Positions 1 to 13,009 of a stretch of DNA of 64,000 nt are shown in pieces. The stretch's first letter is position 1. The number at the start of each line of letters is the position of its first letter. The position numbers and the translations under genes are program-made. Where the stretch lies: positions 14,453,541-14,517,540 of the forward strand of contig CM048849.1 in assembly GCA_026545225.1 (NCBI GenBank). The letters are read 5' to 3'. This DNA comes from Cornus controversa (taxonomy: Eukaryota; Streptophyta; Magnoliopsida; Cornales; Cornaceae). The notes beneath the pieces are model-generated. The model was not told the DNA's origin. It did not search any database and was given only the letters and a program-made list of their open reading frames with translations.

Positions 1-285
1 TGGTCCAAGAACTGGATCAGTTGGGTGAAATGATGTGTTAATTCTGCCTGGTTCTCTCTATTATGTTGAATGGATTTCCTTTTGGTTTTTTTCAACCTAG
101 TAGAGGTCTTAGGCAAGGCTGCCCCTTGTCTCCCTTTCTATTCACATTGGTCACTGAATACTTCTCTAATTTAGTCAGAAGAGAGGTGGAGAGAAGTCTT
201 ATACAGGTGTTTCATGCTGCCAAGTAGATTCAGATGAACAGTTCCCACTGTTTTTATGTTAATGATTTATTTAATCATGGTCATT
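1..285 (+). pseudogene. LINE reverse transcriptase fragment
   Basis: Reading + strand gives WISWV then CVNSA in one frame and, after a one-base shift near position 58, IMLNGFPFGFF, RGLRQGCPLSPFLFTL and FYVNDLF. This is the core of a plant L1-type reverse transcriptase: the RGLRQGDPLSPFLF segment and, downstream, the catalytic FADD box, which has decayed here to YVND. It contains stop codons (near 39 and 226) and a frameshift, and it runs off the left edge of the window, so it is a dead fragment. No zinc-finger tail follows, so the 3' part is truncated. Confidence 0.85.
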
Positions 286-835
286 AATGCTGATATTGGC
301 ATGGGCTATAAATGTTCTATTTTTATGCTTTTTCTTAACTTCTTGTTTTGTGTTTATTTTTCCATTTCAACGTACTTTTCTTTCTGCACTATTGTTCTTT
401 TCTTTCAATACAATTCCATTTAGGGAAAAAAAAAAAAAGAGGTTAAATTAGTGCAATTTCAACTTGCACTAGTAGAACTTGGTCCAGAACCATTTGCATT
501 GGTGATAAGTCATCATATAAGATTACTATTAAGCAGATTCTTCAATCATTTCCCCTCATCATAAAAGATTACTAACATAATCATTTATACTCGGTATCAT
601 GTTTAAAGACAACAAACATTCTACTTATTGTTAGAATTTTACACTACACGAATAAAATCTTCGAATAGGATCCCTTTTCTATTTCACAGAAATTGTTAGT
701 AAAATATATACTTATGTGTTACTATTTAAAACTAAGCAAGATTTATACCAATATGCCAAATCAGAATAATAAATAAAACAATTAAAAAAAAGACTTGCAG
801 ATCGAGGCTTTAATTTAATTTTATGTCCTTAAGAC
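286..835. other. AT-rich spacer, no gene seen
   Basis: No coding similarity is recognisable on either strand. An A-rich tract at about 424-438 could be a decayed retroelement tail but has no matching body next to it. Confidence 0.6.
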
Positions 836-845
836 AAATTACACC

Positions 846-962
846 TTGTCACCAAAGGGCTTGTAGTCTAATGGTATAACTTCTCATTCCCAAAGAGGAG
901 GAGATGGGTTTGAACTCCGGTGTGGGCAAAAAAAGGTGTGCGAGTCCCCCACCTAGGAAAAA
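846..962 (+). mobile_element. tRNA-derived SINE with TSD
   Basis: A 117-bp element has an A-box-like stretch (TGTAGTCTAATGGTATA, about 860-876) and a B-box-like stretch (GGTTTGAACTCC, about 906-917), the internal RNA polymerase III promoter layout of tRNA-derived SINEs. It ends in an A-rich tail (AGGAAAAAAA). It is flanked by a perfect 10-bp direct repeat AAATTACACC at 836-845 and 963-972, read here as the target-site duplication. It cannot fold as a functional tRNA over its whole length, so it is a SINE and not a tRNA gene. Confidence 0.75.
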
Positions 963-972
963 AAATTACACC

Positions 973-2149
973 CCACAAGGTGTTGAACGGTCTCTATGAC
1001 ATTTCTCCAAACGATCTTTCATTCCTTTTGTAGCAATACTTCAAACCAAAGGAACTAGCGAACCAACTACTGTGTTATACTTTCTCTAACCCAACTCAGA
1101 CTCAAACCAAACCTAAGACTTGGATTCAAAAATGATCCCGCAGGTTTGGACTCAAATATGAACTCTTAAACTGTCAAATGAGTGCAGAAGAAAATCAAAA
1201 AGGGAGAAATAATTGATAGAGGGGAATTTATAGGCTTCTTGGTGCCTGTTCGGAACAAGTATGATACTAGTTCTGGCCAACGAGTGCATCTATTTAGCCT
1301 GAACAGTCATCAGTTGCACACCACTTCGACCAATGGGTACAACTGTTCGGTTGAACAGTCCTTGGTTGCACTACTTCGGCCAATGGGTGCAACTTTTCAG
1401 TTGCACTGCCAATGGTTGCACCTGTTCGATGAACTAGAAATTCGAACCATCATGTCTTATCCACCGCGGTATATTAACCTATGCACGAGTTTGGGTTTAG
1501 ATGATTTAGATCAGGCCTAAGCCCAAGCCCAATATCCAAACTTGGGACATATATACATAATATATTTTTCTCAATCTGCTGATGTGGGACAACCCACTTT
1601 CATGTTTGATCAAAAGCTCTATTTTGGATCCAATTTCTTATTCACCAGAAACAATTTTGAGCAAATAAATATACTACACTCATCTACTTTGAGAGAGGAA
1701 CGTATTCTAACATGGACTCACCTAAAAAAGTTTGTAGGATCCATTTTCATTTTGACCCAAAGTTTGTTTGATCAAAAAAAGTTTGCAACAGGATAATCCA
1801 AGGTGTTGAGTGTAAAAATTGGAGTTCATGAAAGACATATTATAGGAACAAAAAATTGTTCAACTGATAATGCCAAACAACTCAATGCACACACCCAAAA
1901 ATAATGAATAGAACATTTTTTAGAAAGAGATAAATGATATTGCGAGAGGTGAATTCGAGCATCCCTTTCATTGATAGTTTCACGAATATTTATCCAAGTA
2001 GGAATTCATATCCTTTTAGGATTTGAATTTTCTTGTTGACAAATAACTTTTCTCTTAAGGAATTTTAATTTCTTTTTGAGTTATAAGTCTACTTTTGATT
2101 TAGGCATTTTAGCTTTGGGGCAGGGCTATACAAGGATTTCACGCATAAG
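973..2149. other. spacer with a ~50-bp short tandem repeat
   Basis: No gene family is recognised. At about 1312-1430 a unit of roughly 50 bp (GTTGCAC...CTTCGGCCAATGGGTGCAAC) occurs about two and a half times, which keeps short open frames at 1182-1520 free of stops without making them credible genes. The motif GATGTGGGAC near 1580 is common in plant LTR-type repeats, but no boundaries can be drawn. Confidence 0.45.
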
Positions 2150-4172
2150 GTCCAAAATGCTAAAAATCTAACCATGACTACAATTTCATTACTTTATTAT
2201 TAGTTACATAGTCTTTTAATTACATAGTTTGTTAAATAAGTCATTATTTATGTTACATGGTTATAGTCTTTAATTACATAGTTTGGGGTTTCGGAATTTG
2301 GGCTTTCGTGTTTCGAATTCTAGGTTTGAAGGATTCAGGATTTTGGTTCGACTTTATTAATTATATAGTTTGTGAAATAAATTATTATTTAAACTACATA
2401 GTTTATTATTAGTTAGATAGTTAGTTAAATAATTTGTTATTTATGCTTCATAGTTCATAATTAGTTATATAGCCAGGTAATTAAATTATTATTTATGATA
2501 CATAGTTTATATAGAGATATTTATTTAAAAAATTAATATTTATGTTACATAGTTTATTATTACTTACATAATTTGTTAATTAAATTTTTATTAATCTTAC
2601 ATACTTAATTATTAATAGATGTTTGTTAAATAAATTATTATTTATGTTACATAGTTTATTATTAGTTACCTAGTTTGTTAAATAAATTATTAGTTACATA
2701 GTCTTTTAATTACATAGATTGTTTGGGTTTAGGATTCTGATTTTTGTGTTTTGTGTTTTAGTTTTGGTTTCGGGTTCTGGTTCGGTTTTAGTTTGATTTA
2801 TTATTTATGTTAATTAATTTTAATTCATAATAAATTATTATTTATGCTACATAATTTGTATTTAATATTATTTTATTAATTATGGTTCATAGGATTTAGG
2901 GATTGGGGTTTCGGGGTATGGAGTTTGTGGATTTGGGGTTTGGGGTTTAGGAGTTAAGATTATTTATTAGTTAAATAGTTTTTTAATTATAAAATTTGTT
3001 TGGAGTTTGGTGATTTGAATTTTCGTGATTCGGATTTTAGGTTTGGGGTTTCAGATTTGTGGTTCTGGTTTGGCTTTAGTTTAGTATATTATTTATGTTA
3101 AAAAAAAAGTAGTTAATAATAAATTTTTATTTATACTTAATTATATAGTTTGATAAATAAATTATTATTTAAGCTACGCAGTCAATTATTAGTTAGATAA
3201 TTAGTTAAGTAATTTATTATTTATACTATATTAGTCATATAGGCTGTTAAGTAAATTATTATTTATACTACATAGTTTATCAAATATTTATTTAATATAT
3301 TATTATTTATGGTAATGATGGTGTGTCGGGGTTTTGAATTTGGAGATTTGGGGTTTAGAAGGCTTTATTATTAGTTACATAGTCTGTTAATTACACAGTT
3401 TGGTTGGGATTTGAGTTTTTGTGTTTTGAGTTCTAGGTTTGAGGTTTAGGATTCGGAGTTATAGTTTATTATTTATGTTAAATATTTTTTAATTCATAAT
3501 AAATTATTATTTATGATACATATTTATTATTAATTATATATTGTTTGTTAAATAAATTATTATTTAAGCCACATTGTTCCTTATTAGTTAGATAGATAGT
3601 TTAATTTATTATTTATGCTTCATAGTTCATAATTAGTTATTTAGTCTGTTAAATAAGTTATTATTTATGGTATGTAATTTATTATTAGTTACATAGTTTG
3701 GGGTTCAGGGTTTTGAGTTTGTAGATTCGGGGTTTGAGGTTTAGGAGGTAAGAATTTATTATTAGTTAAATAGTCTTTTAATTATATAGTTTGTTTGGAA
3801 TCTGGGGATTCGAATTTTTGTGTTTTGGGCTTTAGGTTTGGGGTTTTGGGTTCAAGGTTTTGGCTTGGCTTTACTTTATTTATTATTTATTTTAAAAGGA
3901 TTTTAGTTATTAATGAATTATTATTTATGTACATAGTTTATTATTAATTATATAGTTTGTTAAAAAAATTATTTTTTAAGCTACATAGTTAATTATTAGT
4001 TATATAGTTTGTTAAATAATTTATTATTTATGCTATTCTTAGTTAAATAGTTTGTTAAATGAATTATTATTTATGATAAATCGTTTATCAAATATTTATA
4101 AATATATTATTATTTATTCTGCATAATGGTTAGAATTTAGGCTTTATTATTAGTTACATAGTCTCTTAAAGA
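2150..4172 (+). repeat. AT-rich array, left arm (G-rich blocks on +)
   Basis: The arm is built of diverged ~52-bp units reading GTTAAATAAATTATTATTTA then TGCTACATAGTTTATTATTA then GTTACATAGTTT. Every few hundred bases the units are broken by G-rich blocks of GGGTTTAGG, GGGGTTTCGGG and GGGGTTTGGGG type (for example 2282-2350, 2720-2790, 2886-2952, 3002-3080, 3410-3460, 3700-3750, 3795-3870). These blocks resemble degenerate plant telomere repeats but are not runs of TTTAGGG. No coding sequence is present. The array turns round at the right end of this arm. Confidence 0.85.
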
Positions 4173-6581
4173 CAATTTAACTAATAATAAATAAAAATTT
4201 ATTTAACCAATTATGTAACAAATAATAAACTATGTAGCATTAAATAATAACTTATTTAACAGACTAAATAACTAATTATAAACTATGAAGCATAAATAAT
4301 AAATTCTTAAATTAACTATGTAACTTAAATAATAATTTATTTAACAAATTATTTATTAATAATAATTATGCATCATAAATAGTAATTTATTATGAATTAA
4401 AAAATATTTAACATAAATAATAAACTAAACTTAAACTGAACCGGAACTCCGAATCCAAAACCTCAAACAAATTATATAATTAACAGACTATGTAACTAAT
4501 AATAAAACTTAAATTTTAAACTCCAAACCCTGAATCCCCAAACTCAAAACCCCCAAATCCCTAACCCTTAAGCAGTATAAATAATAATTTATTTAATAAA
4601 TATCTGATAAACTATGTAGCATATATAATAATTTATTTAACCGATCTATATAACTAATAATGAACTATGAAGCATAAATAATAAATTAATTAATTAACTA
4701 CCTAACTAATGATTTACCACGTAGCTTAAATAATAATTTATTAAACAAAATATATAATTAAAAATAAATTATGTATCATAAATAATAATTTTTTATTAAA
4801 TAATTTTTTTTAACATAAATAAAAAACTAAACTAAAGCCGGCCCGAACCAGAACCAGAACCATGAATCCGAAACCCCAAACCTAAAACCCGAAACACAAA
4901 AACTTGAATCGCCAAACTCCAAACGAACTATATAATTAGAAGAGTATTTAACTAATAATAAATCCTAACTCCTAAACCTCAAATCCCGAATCCACAAACT
5001 CCAAAACCCAAACAATGTAACTAATAATAAACTATGTAACAAAAACAATAACTTATTTAACATACTAAATACTAATTATGAACTATGAATCATAAATAAT
5101 AAATTATTAAACTAACTATCTAACAACTAAGTAACGATGTAGCTTAAATAATATTTTATTTAACAAATTATATAATTAATAATAAATATGAATTATAAAT
5201 AGTAACTTATGATGAATTAAAAAATATTTAACATAAATAATAAACTAAACTAAAGCCGAACCGAAACTCCGAATCCTAACCACAAACCAAGTAACCAAGA
5301 ATCCGAAACACGAAAACCCAAATCCCAAACCCCAAAAAAACTATGTAATTAACAAACTATAAGAAATAATAAAGCCTAAATAATAATTTATTTAACAGAC
5401 TATATAAATAATAATGAACTATGAAACATAAATAATAAATTACCTAATATCTAACTAATATTTAAACTGCGTAGCTTAAATAATAATTTATTTAACAAAC
5501 TATATAATTAATAACACACTATGTAGCATAAATAATAATTTATTATTAAATAAAAACTTTTTAACATAAATAATAAACTATTTAATTAAAAGACTATTTA
5601 ACCAATAATAAATAATAATTTATTTAACAAACTATGTAACTAAAAATAAACTATGTAGCATAAATAATACCTTATTTAATATACTAAATAGCTAATTATG
5701 AACTATGAAACATAAATAATAAATTATTAAACTAACTATTTAACTAATAAGGAACCATGTAACTTCAAAAATAATTTATTTAACAAACTATATAATTAAT
5801 AATAAATATGTATCAATGTATCATAAATAGTAATTTATTATGAATTAAAAAATATTTAACACATAAATAATAACTAAACTTAAGTCAAACCAGAACCCCA
5901 AATTCTACACCTCAAACCTTGAACCTGAAACACGAAAATTCAAATCCCCAAACCCCAAACAAATTGTGCAATTAACAGACTATGTAACTAATAATAAAAC
6001 TTAAATTCTAAACTCCAAACCCTGAATCCCCAAACTCAAAACCCTGAAACCCCAATCCCTAACCGTTATGCAATGTAATACTAATACATTGAATAAATAT
6101 TTGAGAAACAATGAAGCATAAATAATAATTTACTTAACAGACTATATTACTAATAATGATCGATGAAACATAAATAATAAATTACTTAACTAACTATCTA
6201 ACTAATAATTGTCTACGTAGTTAAATAATAATTTATTTAACAAATTATATAATTAATAATAAACTATATAGCATAAATAATAATTTATTTAGCAGACTAT
6301 ATAACTAATAATGAACTATGAACCATAAATAATAAATTACTTAACTAACTATATAACTAATAATTGACTACGTAGCTTAAATAATAATTTATTTAACAAA
6401 TTATATAATTAATAATAAACTATGTAGTATAAATAATAATTTATTATTTACTATTTTTTTTAATATAAATAATAAACTAAATTAAAGCCGAACCAAAACC
6501 ATGAATCCGAAACCCCAATCCTAAAAGCCGAAAATCGAAAACTCGAATCCCCAGACTCCAAACAAACTTTATAATTAAAAG

Positions 6582-6764
6582 GGGTAAGGTGCATTAAAAC
6601 CCCTCATAGTATGAAAAATGTGCAAAAAACACCCCTCATGTTCATTTTCCACCCTTATAGTTTGTATTAGGTGCAAAAAACCCCTTTTGGCCTATAAAAT
6701 TACCTTTATGCCCATTTATTTGCTTTTCTCATTTTCTCTCTCCTCTCTCATTGTCTCTTCAATA

Positions 6765-6824
<60 letters not shown>

Positions 6825-6873
6825 TATTTTCTTTTTCTCTCTCTCACCCAAGACACCCTCTCTCTCTCTCTCA

Positions 6874-6961
<88 letters not shown>

Positions 6962-7048
6962 TTGAAGAGACGGTGAGAGGAGAGAGAAAATGAGAAAAGA
7001 AAAGACGAGAGAGAGTGGAAGAAAAAGAAAAAAAATGAAAAGAAAATA

Positions 7049-7105
<57 letters not shown>

Positions 7106-7354
7106 TGAAAAGAGAGAGAGAGAGGGTGTCTTGGGTGAGAGAGAGAAAAAGAAAATAATATATATATGTGTGTGTGAGAGAGAGAGAGAGAGATTGAAGA
7201 GAAAAAGAAAAGAAAATACATGGCCATAAAGGTAATTTTATAGGCCAAAAGGGGTTTTTTGCACCTAATACAAACTATAAGGGTGGAAAGTGAACCTGAG
7301 GGGTGTTTTTTGCACATTTTTCATACTATGAAGGGGGTTTAATGCACTTTACCC
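6582..7354. mobile_element. Mutator-like foldback/MITE, 773 bp
   Basis: The element starts GGGTAAGGTGCATTAAAACC and ends as the inverted complement (GGTTTAATGCACTTTACCC). The terminal inverted repeats run about 140 bp, and the symmetry continues inside: the CACCCAAGACACCCTCTC segment near 6845 returns inverted near 7125. The centre is CT/CA/TA microsatellite. A perfect 10-bp direct repeat TAATTAAAAG flanks it at 6572-6581 and 7355-7364. Long terminal inverted repeats plus a 9-11 bp TSD are typical of Mutator-like elements. It has no transposase, so it is non-autonomous. Open frames across it are microsatellite artefacts. Confidence 0.85.
6761..7185. repeat. compound (CT)n(CA)n(TA)n microsatellites
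   Basis: Runs of CT, CA, TA, TG and GA dinucleotides occur in mirrored order inside the foldback element: CT-CA-TA on the left, TA-TG-GA on the right. They form the inner part of the hairpin arms. Confidence 0.9.
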
Positions 7355-10300
7355 TAATTAAAAGACTATTTAACTAATAATAAATCCTAACTCCTAAACC
7401 CCAAACCCCGAATCCACAAACTCCAAATCCCGAAATCCCAAACTATGTAACAAATAATAAACTATGTAGCAGAAATAATAACATATTTAACAGACTAAAT
7501 AACTAATTATGAAATATGAAGCATAAATAATAAATTATTAAACTAACTATCTAACTAATAAGGAACCATGTAGTGTAAATAATAATTTATTTAACACACT
7601 ATATAATTAATAATAAATATGTATCATAAATAGTAATTTATTAAATAATAAACTAAACTAAAGTTGAATCGAAATTCTGAATCCTAAACCACAAACATAG
7701 AATCTGAAACTAAATAATAAATTATTAAACTAACTTTCTAATTAATAAAGAACCGTGTAACTTAAATAATAATTTATTTAACAAACTTTATAATTAATAA
7801 TAAATGTGTATCATAAATAGTAATTTATTATGATCTAAAAAATATTTAACATAAAAAATAAACTAAACTAACGCCAAACCAAAACTCTCAATCCTAAACC
7901 TCGAACCTTGAACCCGAAACACAAAAATCCAAATCCTCAAACCCCAAACAAATTATGTAATTAACAGACTATGTAACTAATAATAAAGCCTAAATTCTAA
8001 CCCTTATGCAGAATAAATAATAATATATTTATAAATATTTGATAAACGATTTAGCATAAATAATAATTCATTTAACAGACTATATAACTAATAATAGCAT
8101 AAATAATAAATTACTTAACAAACTATATAACTAATAATTAACTATGTAGCTTAAAAAATAATTTTTTTAACAAACTATATAATTAATAATAAACTATGAA
8201 CATAAATAATAATTCATTATTAACTAAAATATTTTTAAAATAAATAATAAATAAAGTAAAGCTGAGCCAAAACCTTGAACCCGAAACACAAAAATTCGAA
8301 TCCCCAGACTCCAAATAAACTATATAATTAAAAGACTATTTAACTAATAATAAATTCTTAACTCCTAAACCCCAAATCCCGAATCTACAAACTCAAAACC
8401 CTGAACCCCAAACTATGTAACTAATAATAAATTACATACCATAAATAATAACTTATTTAACAGACTAAATAACTAATTATAAACTATGAAGCATAAATAA
8501 TAAATTATTAAACTATCTATCTAACTAATAAGGAACAATGTGACTTAAATAATAATTTATTTAACAAACTATATAATTAATAATAAATATGTATCATAAA
8601 TAGTAATTTATTATGAATTGAGAAATATTTAACATAAATAATAAACTAAACTAAATCCAAACCTAGAACCCAAAACACGAAAACTCAAATCCTGAAATCC
8701 CAAACAAACTGTGTAATTAAAAGACTATGTAACTAATAATAAAGCCTAAATTCTAAACCCCGACACACCATCTCCTAACTCTTATGCAATATAAATAATA
8801 ATATATTAAATAAATATTTGATAAACTATGTAGTATAAATAATAATTTACTTGACAGATTATATCACTAATAATAGTATAAATAATAAATTACTTAACTA
8901 ATTATCTAACTAATAATTGACTACGTAGCTTAAATAATAATTTAATTATCAAACTATATAATTAATAATAAACTATGTAGTATAAATAATAATTTATTAT
9001 TAACTATTTTTTTTAACATAAATAATATACTAAACTAAAGCTGAATAGAACCAAAAATTTGAAACACAAAACCTAAAATCCGAATCACGAAAATTCAAAT
9101 CACCAAATTGCAAAAAAAATTTATAATTAAAAGACTATTTAACTAATAAATAATCTTAACTCTTAAACCCCAAATCCACAAACTCCAAAACCCGAAACTC
9201 AATCCCTAAACCCTATGAATTAATAATATAATATTAAATACAAATTATATAGCATAAATAATAATTTATTATGAATTAAAATTAATTAACATAAATAATA
9301 AATCAGACTAAAATTGAATCGAAACACGAATCCCAAACTAAAACACGAAACCAGAATCCTAAACCCAAACAATCTATGTAACTAATAATTAACAAACTAT
9401 GTAACTAATAATAAACTATGCAACATAAATATTAATTCTTTTTAATAAATATCTCTACATAAACTATGTATCATAAATAATAATTTAATTAGCTAACTAT
9501 ATAACTAATTATGAACTATGAAGCATAAATAACAAATTATTTAACTAACTATCTAACTAATAATAAACTATGTAACTTAAATAATAATTTATTTTACAAA
9601 CTATATAATTAATAAAGTCGAACCAGAACCCCGAATCCTTCAAACCTAAAATTCGAAACACAAAAGCCTAAATTTTCAAACCCCAAACTATGTAATTAAA
9701 GACTATATAACCATGTAACATAAATAATGACTTCTAATAATAAAGTATGAAACATATATAATAATTTATTGAATAAATATCTGATAAACTATGTAGCATA
9801 AATAAAAATTATTTAACAGAGTATATACTAATAATGATCTATAAAGAATAAATAATAAATTACTTAACCATCTAACTAATAATGAACTACCTTAGCTTAA
9901 ATAATAATTTATTTAACAAACTATATAATTAACAATAAACTATGTAGCATAAATAAAAATTTATTATAAATTATAAAATATTTAACATAAATAATAAACT
10001 AAACTAAAACCGAACCAGAACCTCGAATCGGAAACCCTAAACCTAAAACTCCAAACACAAGAAACCGAATCCCAAAACCCATAACCAACTATTTAATTAA
10101 AAGAATAAGTAACTAATAATAAATCCTAAATCCCAAACCCCAATCTTTAAACCCTATGCACCATAAATAATAATATATTTTTAAATACAAATTATGTAAC
10201 ATGAATAATAATTTATTATGAATTTTTAAAACTAATGAACATAAATAATAAAATTACCTAAAGCTGAACCGAAACCCAAATTCATAAATAATAAAATAAT

Positions 10301-10660
10301 AACTTATTTAACCAATTATGTAATTAATATTCTATAGCATTATTAAACATTTATTTAACAAATATATAATTAATAACAAATTCTATAACATAAATAATAA
10401 TTTATTTAACACATGTAACATAAATAATAGTTTATTTAATAAATATTGTAACATAAGCAATAATTTATTTATCAAACTGTATAACTAATAATGAACTATG
10501 TAACTTAAATAATAATTTATTTAAACAACTATGTAACTAATAATGAACTATCTATAATTACTAATAAACTTTGTAGCACAAATAATAATTTATTATAAAT
10601 TATAAACAATGTAACATAAATAAAATTTTATTTAACTAACTATTAAACCATATTAATACA

Positions 10661-11449
10661 ATATACTACACAATAAATTACTCATATATGTTCGGCCATA
10701 TTTTAATTTAATAATTATTAAATTTAGAGAGAGCTAGATCCATATGACTTTTCATATTTAAATTGGAGACCTATAAATAAAAAAAAATTCAAAAATATCT
10801 ACTTTCTATTTCTATTGTTTTCATAATTTCAAAAGAAATATTTAATTAATTTTGAAAATAAAATTTTTTTGAAAACTACTATAGATAAATCAAGTCCAAT
10901 TTAAATATTAAGTCAACTTATCAAACAAGTTACTCTCTCATAATTTAATAATTACCAACTTAAAACATGCTATATGCATCAACATAACATAATGGTTATA
11001 CTTCTATATATGCATAAAATATGAGAGAGAAAAAATAAAACAATAGATGAAGCCCATCTAACCTATATCTCTAACCAACTAAAAAACTTAATCTCCACGT
11101 AGTTCTTTACGAGCAATTCTCCTCTGCTTGGACTTCAAGAAATCTCAAACTTTTTCATGCACAAGAAACCTTTGGCACATGCTCCATGGCTAGAGACTTG
11201 AGAAATCTCCTTGGAGATGAATTCTTTACAAACTATTACATGACTTTGTAAAAGATACATAATAAATTGCAATAAACATAAATTGGCCTAGGACAACAAT
11301 TATTTTATCCTTTACAATTGCCATAAAACTACAATAAAAACATAAACCCTAGAGCTTCATCCATGTATAAACATCACAAACCATATAAAACTATTCATCC
11401 ACAATCATAAACATAATCATACATATATTAGAAAAATGCTATCATCATT
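10661..11449. other. AT-rich spacer, no gene seen
   Basis: I see neither coding similarity nor a delimited repeat on either strand. Confidence 0.5.
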
Positions 11450-11464
11450 AAAATTATGAACCAT

Positions 11465-11581
11465 GACCCCAAGAGGTTGGCTCAAGTGGATAAAGTGCCT
11501 AGTAATCATTAGGTCCATGGATCAAATCCTCTTGCGCAAACAATTCTTTGGGGGGGGGGGGGTGTATACCAACTAGGAAAA
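11465..11581 (+). mobile_element. tRNA-derived SINE (Au-like) with TSD
   Basis: The element starts with an A-box-like GGCTCAAGTGGATAAAG, has a B-box-like TGGATCAAATCC, then the module GCGCAAACAATTCTTTGG, a run of 13 G (11550-11562) and an A-rich tail. The flanks repeat: AAAATTATGAACCAT at 11450-11464 and AAAATTATGATCCAT at 11582-11596 (14 of 15 identical), read as the TSD. The module after the B box is shared with the element at 22260 and resembles the body of plant Au-type SINEs; that family name is from memory. Confidence 0.75.
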
Positions 11582-11596
11582 AAAATTATGATCCAT

Positions 11597-13009
11597 TAAT
11601 ATGATTTTAACATAATCAATTGATTCAAAACAACATAGTTTATATTTCAGATTCAATTCAAATGAGGAAGCAAAAAGAATAATGATTATGATAATAAATC
11701 TAATTAAACATGTATAATTAGTTAATATATAAAATAAAATTTCATAAATAATATAACATATTATATTAAATAACTAGATTGTTGGTGTGCAATGAGAGAA
11801 TAAGACATCATGACACCATACCTGATAGGATAACAATGAGCCAGTCAAAGATCATTGCATTGTAGATTTTCACCAATAGCATCACTTCTTTTCCTCTCTC
11901 TCTTCCACATTGTTCCTAATTGATGTTCTAACCCTTCTTCCAATTTTTTTCATCTCATCTCCACTATTTAATATTTCTTCTCAACCTTTTTTTTCTCTTA
12001 TGTTTTTTGCATCTCAACTCAAAACTCACGTTTTTTTCACCCACGTGTTAACATCCCCACTTTTTCTATTTCCTTGTCAATCTTTTCTCACCCTCTATCC
12101 CCAGAAGAAACCTGAAAAAATAAAACTTTATAGTAAGAACATAATCAAGCACATAACACGATTAAGAACACATTACTTCACTTCATTAAACCAAAAAGAA
12201 AATAAATCTAACTAAAAGCCCCGCATGACATAGTAACAAGACAATAACAATTTCAATGAGATGTATGCCACCTCTAACATGTACTTCAAATAAATTGTTT
12301 GTTCATTTCATACCATGCAGGAAAACTATGTATGCCTCTCAAAGGGTTAGGATTGAATCTTTGCTAGGACAACCCTTGTGGCTTATAAAAGGGTTGTTCC
12401 AAGTTGTATTCATAAATTTTTTTTTTATATATATTATCAATATATTCAGCCTACTACAACAGTTTTCTACCCCTCACCATTTCTTTTGGGATCGAGTTGT
12501 GGGTGTTTTAAGTTATTCTCTAGCTTGATATAGCTCTCTGTGTTTCCCTTCTTATAGATTTTATAAATTTTATTTTACCAAGCTAGGATTGCAAATTAGG
12601 CTGGCCAACGTGAAACCACATAAAACTATCAAAAAGCTCATGCCTAAACCGAACCCAACGAAGTCGGCATTTACCTATATTATTAATAAAATATTGATAT
12701 CCCAACCAACCAAAGCCTAACTCAAGTGTAAAAATATAAGCTTGGGTTAAGCCCGTCAAACTAGAGGTTAGTTTGGCCTTGCGCTTTAGATTGAGGGTTT
12801 TATGCCTTAGGATGAGCTTGGCTGACCCCTCAAAACATAACCAGCACACAAAATTTTCAATATGACAATGCAAAAATATTAAATAAGGTTCTCTTAAAAC
12901 GGAATTTGAAAATTGAACTTCCTTTGTTGCATGGAATATATTATCCTTAAAGTTTGACATTAAAATCATTTAATACTTTAGTAAGAAATGGATACAAAGA
13001 AGATGGCTG
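11597..13009. other. spacer, no gene seen
   Basis: The open frames here (11910-12215, 12256-12528 and 12583-12969 minus) have no recognisable domain and low-complexity composition. The stretch 12590-12840 has paired motifs (AGGCTGGCCAACGTG and GGCTGACCCC) that might be an old DNA-transposon remnant, but I cannot place its ends. Confidence 0.45.

Larger units (their letters stand above)
4173..10660 (-). repeat. AT-rich array, right arm (inverted, C-rich on +)
   Basis: This is the same composite repeat as at 2150-4172 in the opposite orientation: AACTAATAATAAACTATGTA, GCATAAATAATAATTTATTT, AACAAACTATATAATTAATA. It carries C-rich blocks such as CCGAAACACGAAAACCCAAA near 4890, 5310, 5930, 6530, 7910, 8280, 8675, 9075, 9650 and 10060. 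Allowing for the 773-bp element inserted at 6582, the block spacing is about 0.4 or 0.6 kb, suggesting a higher-order unit with two block types. The turn at 4160-4190 is a snap-back (TTTATTATTAGTTA then TAACTAATAATAAA). No genes are seen. Confidence 0.85.

Noticed and set aside
860-920. Functional tRNA gene
   Set aside because: A and B boxes are present but there is no matching acceptor stem, and a TSD plus A tail identify a SINE.
2280-3870. Interstitial telomere (TTTAGGG)n tract
   Set aside because: The G-rich blocks are varied (GGGTTTCGG, GGGGTTTGG, GGATTCGG) and never form consecutive perfect TTTAGGG units, so only resemblance can be claimed.
6618-7317. Open frames rich in SLSLSHTHTHIYIYI
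   Set aside because: Pure translation of CT, CA and TA microsatellites inside the foldback element.
11910-12969. Three open frames as candidate genes
   Set aside because: Low-complexity residues, no domain, no conserved exon structure or splice pattern.
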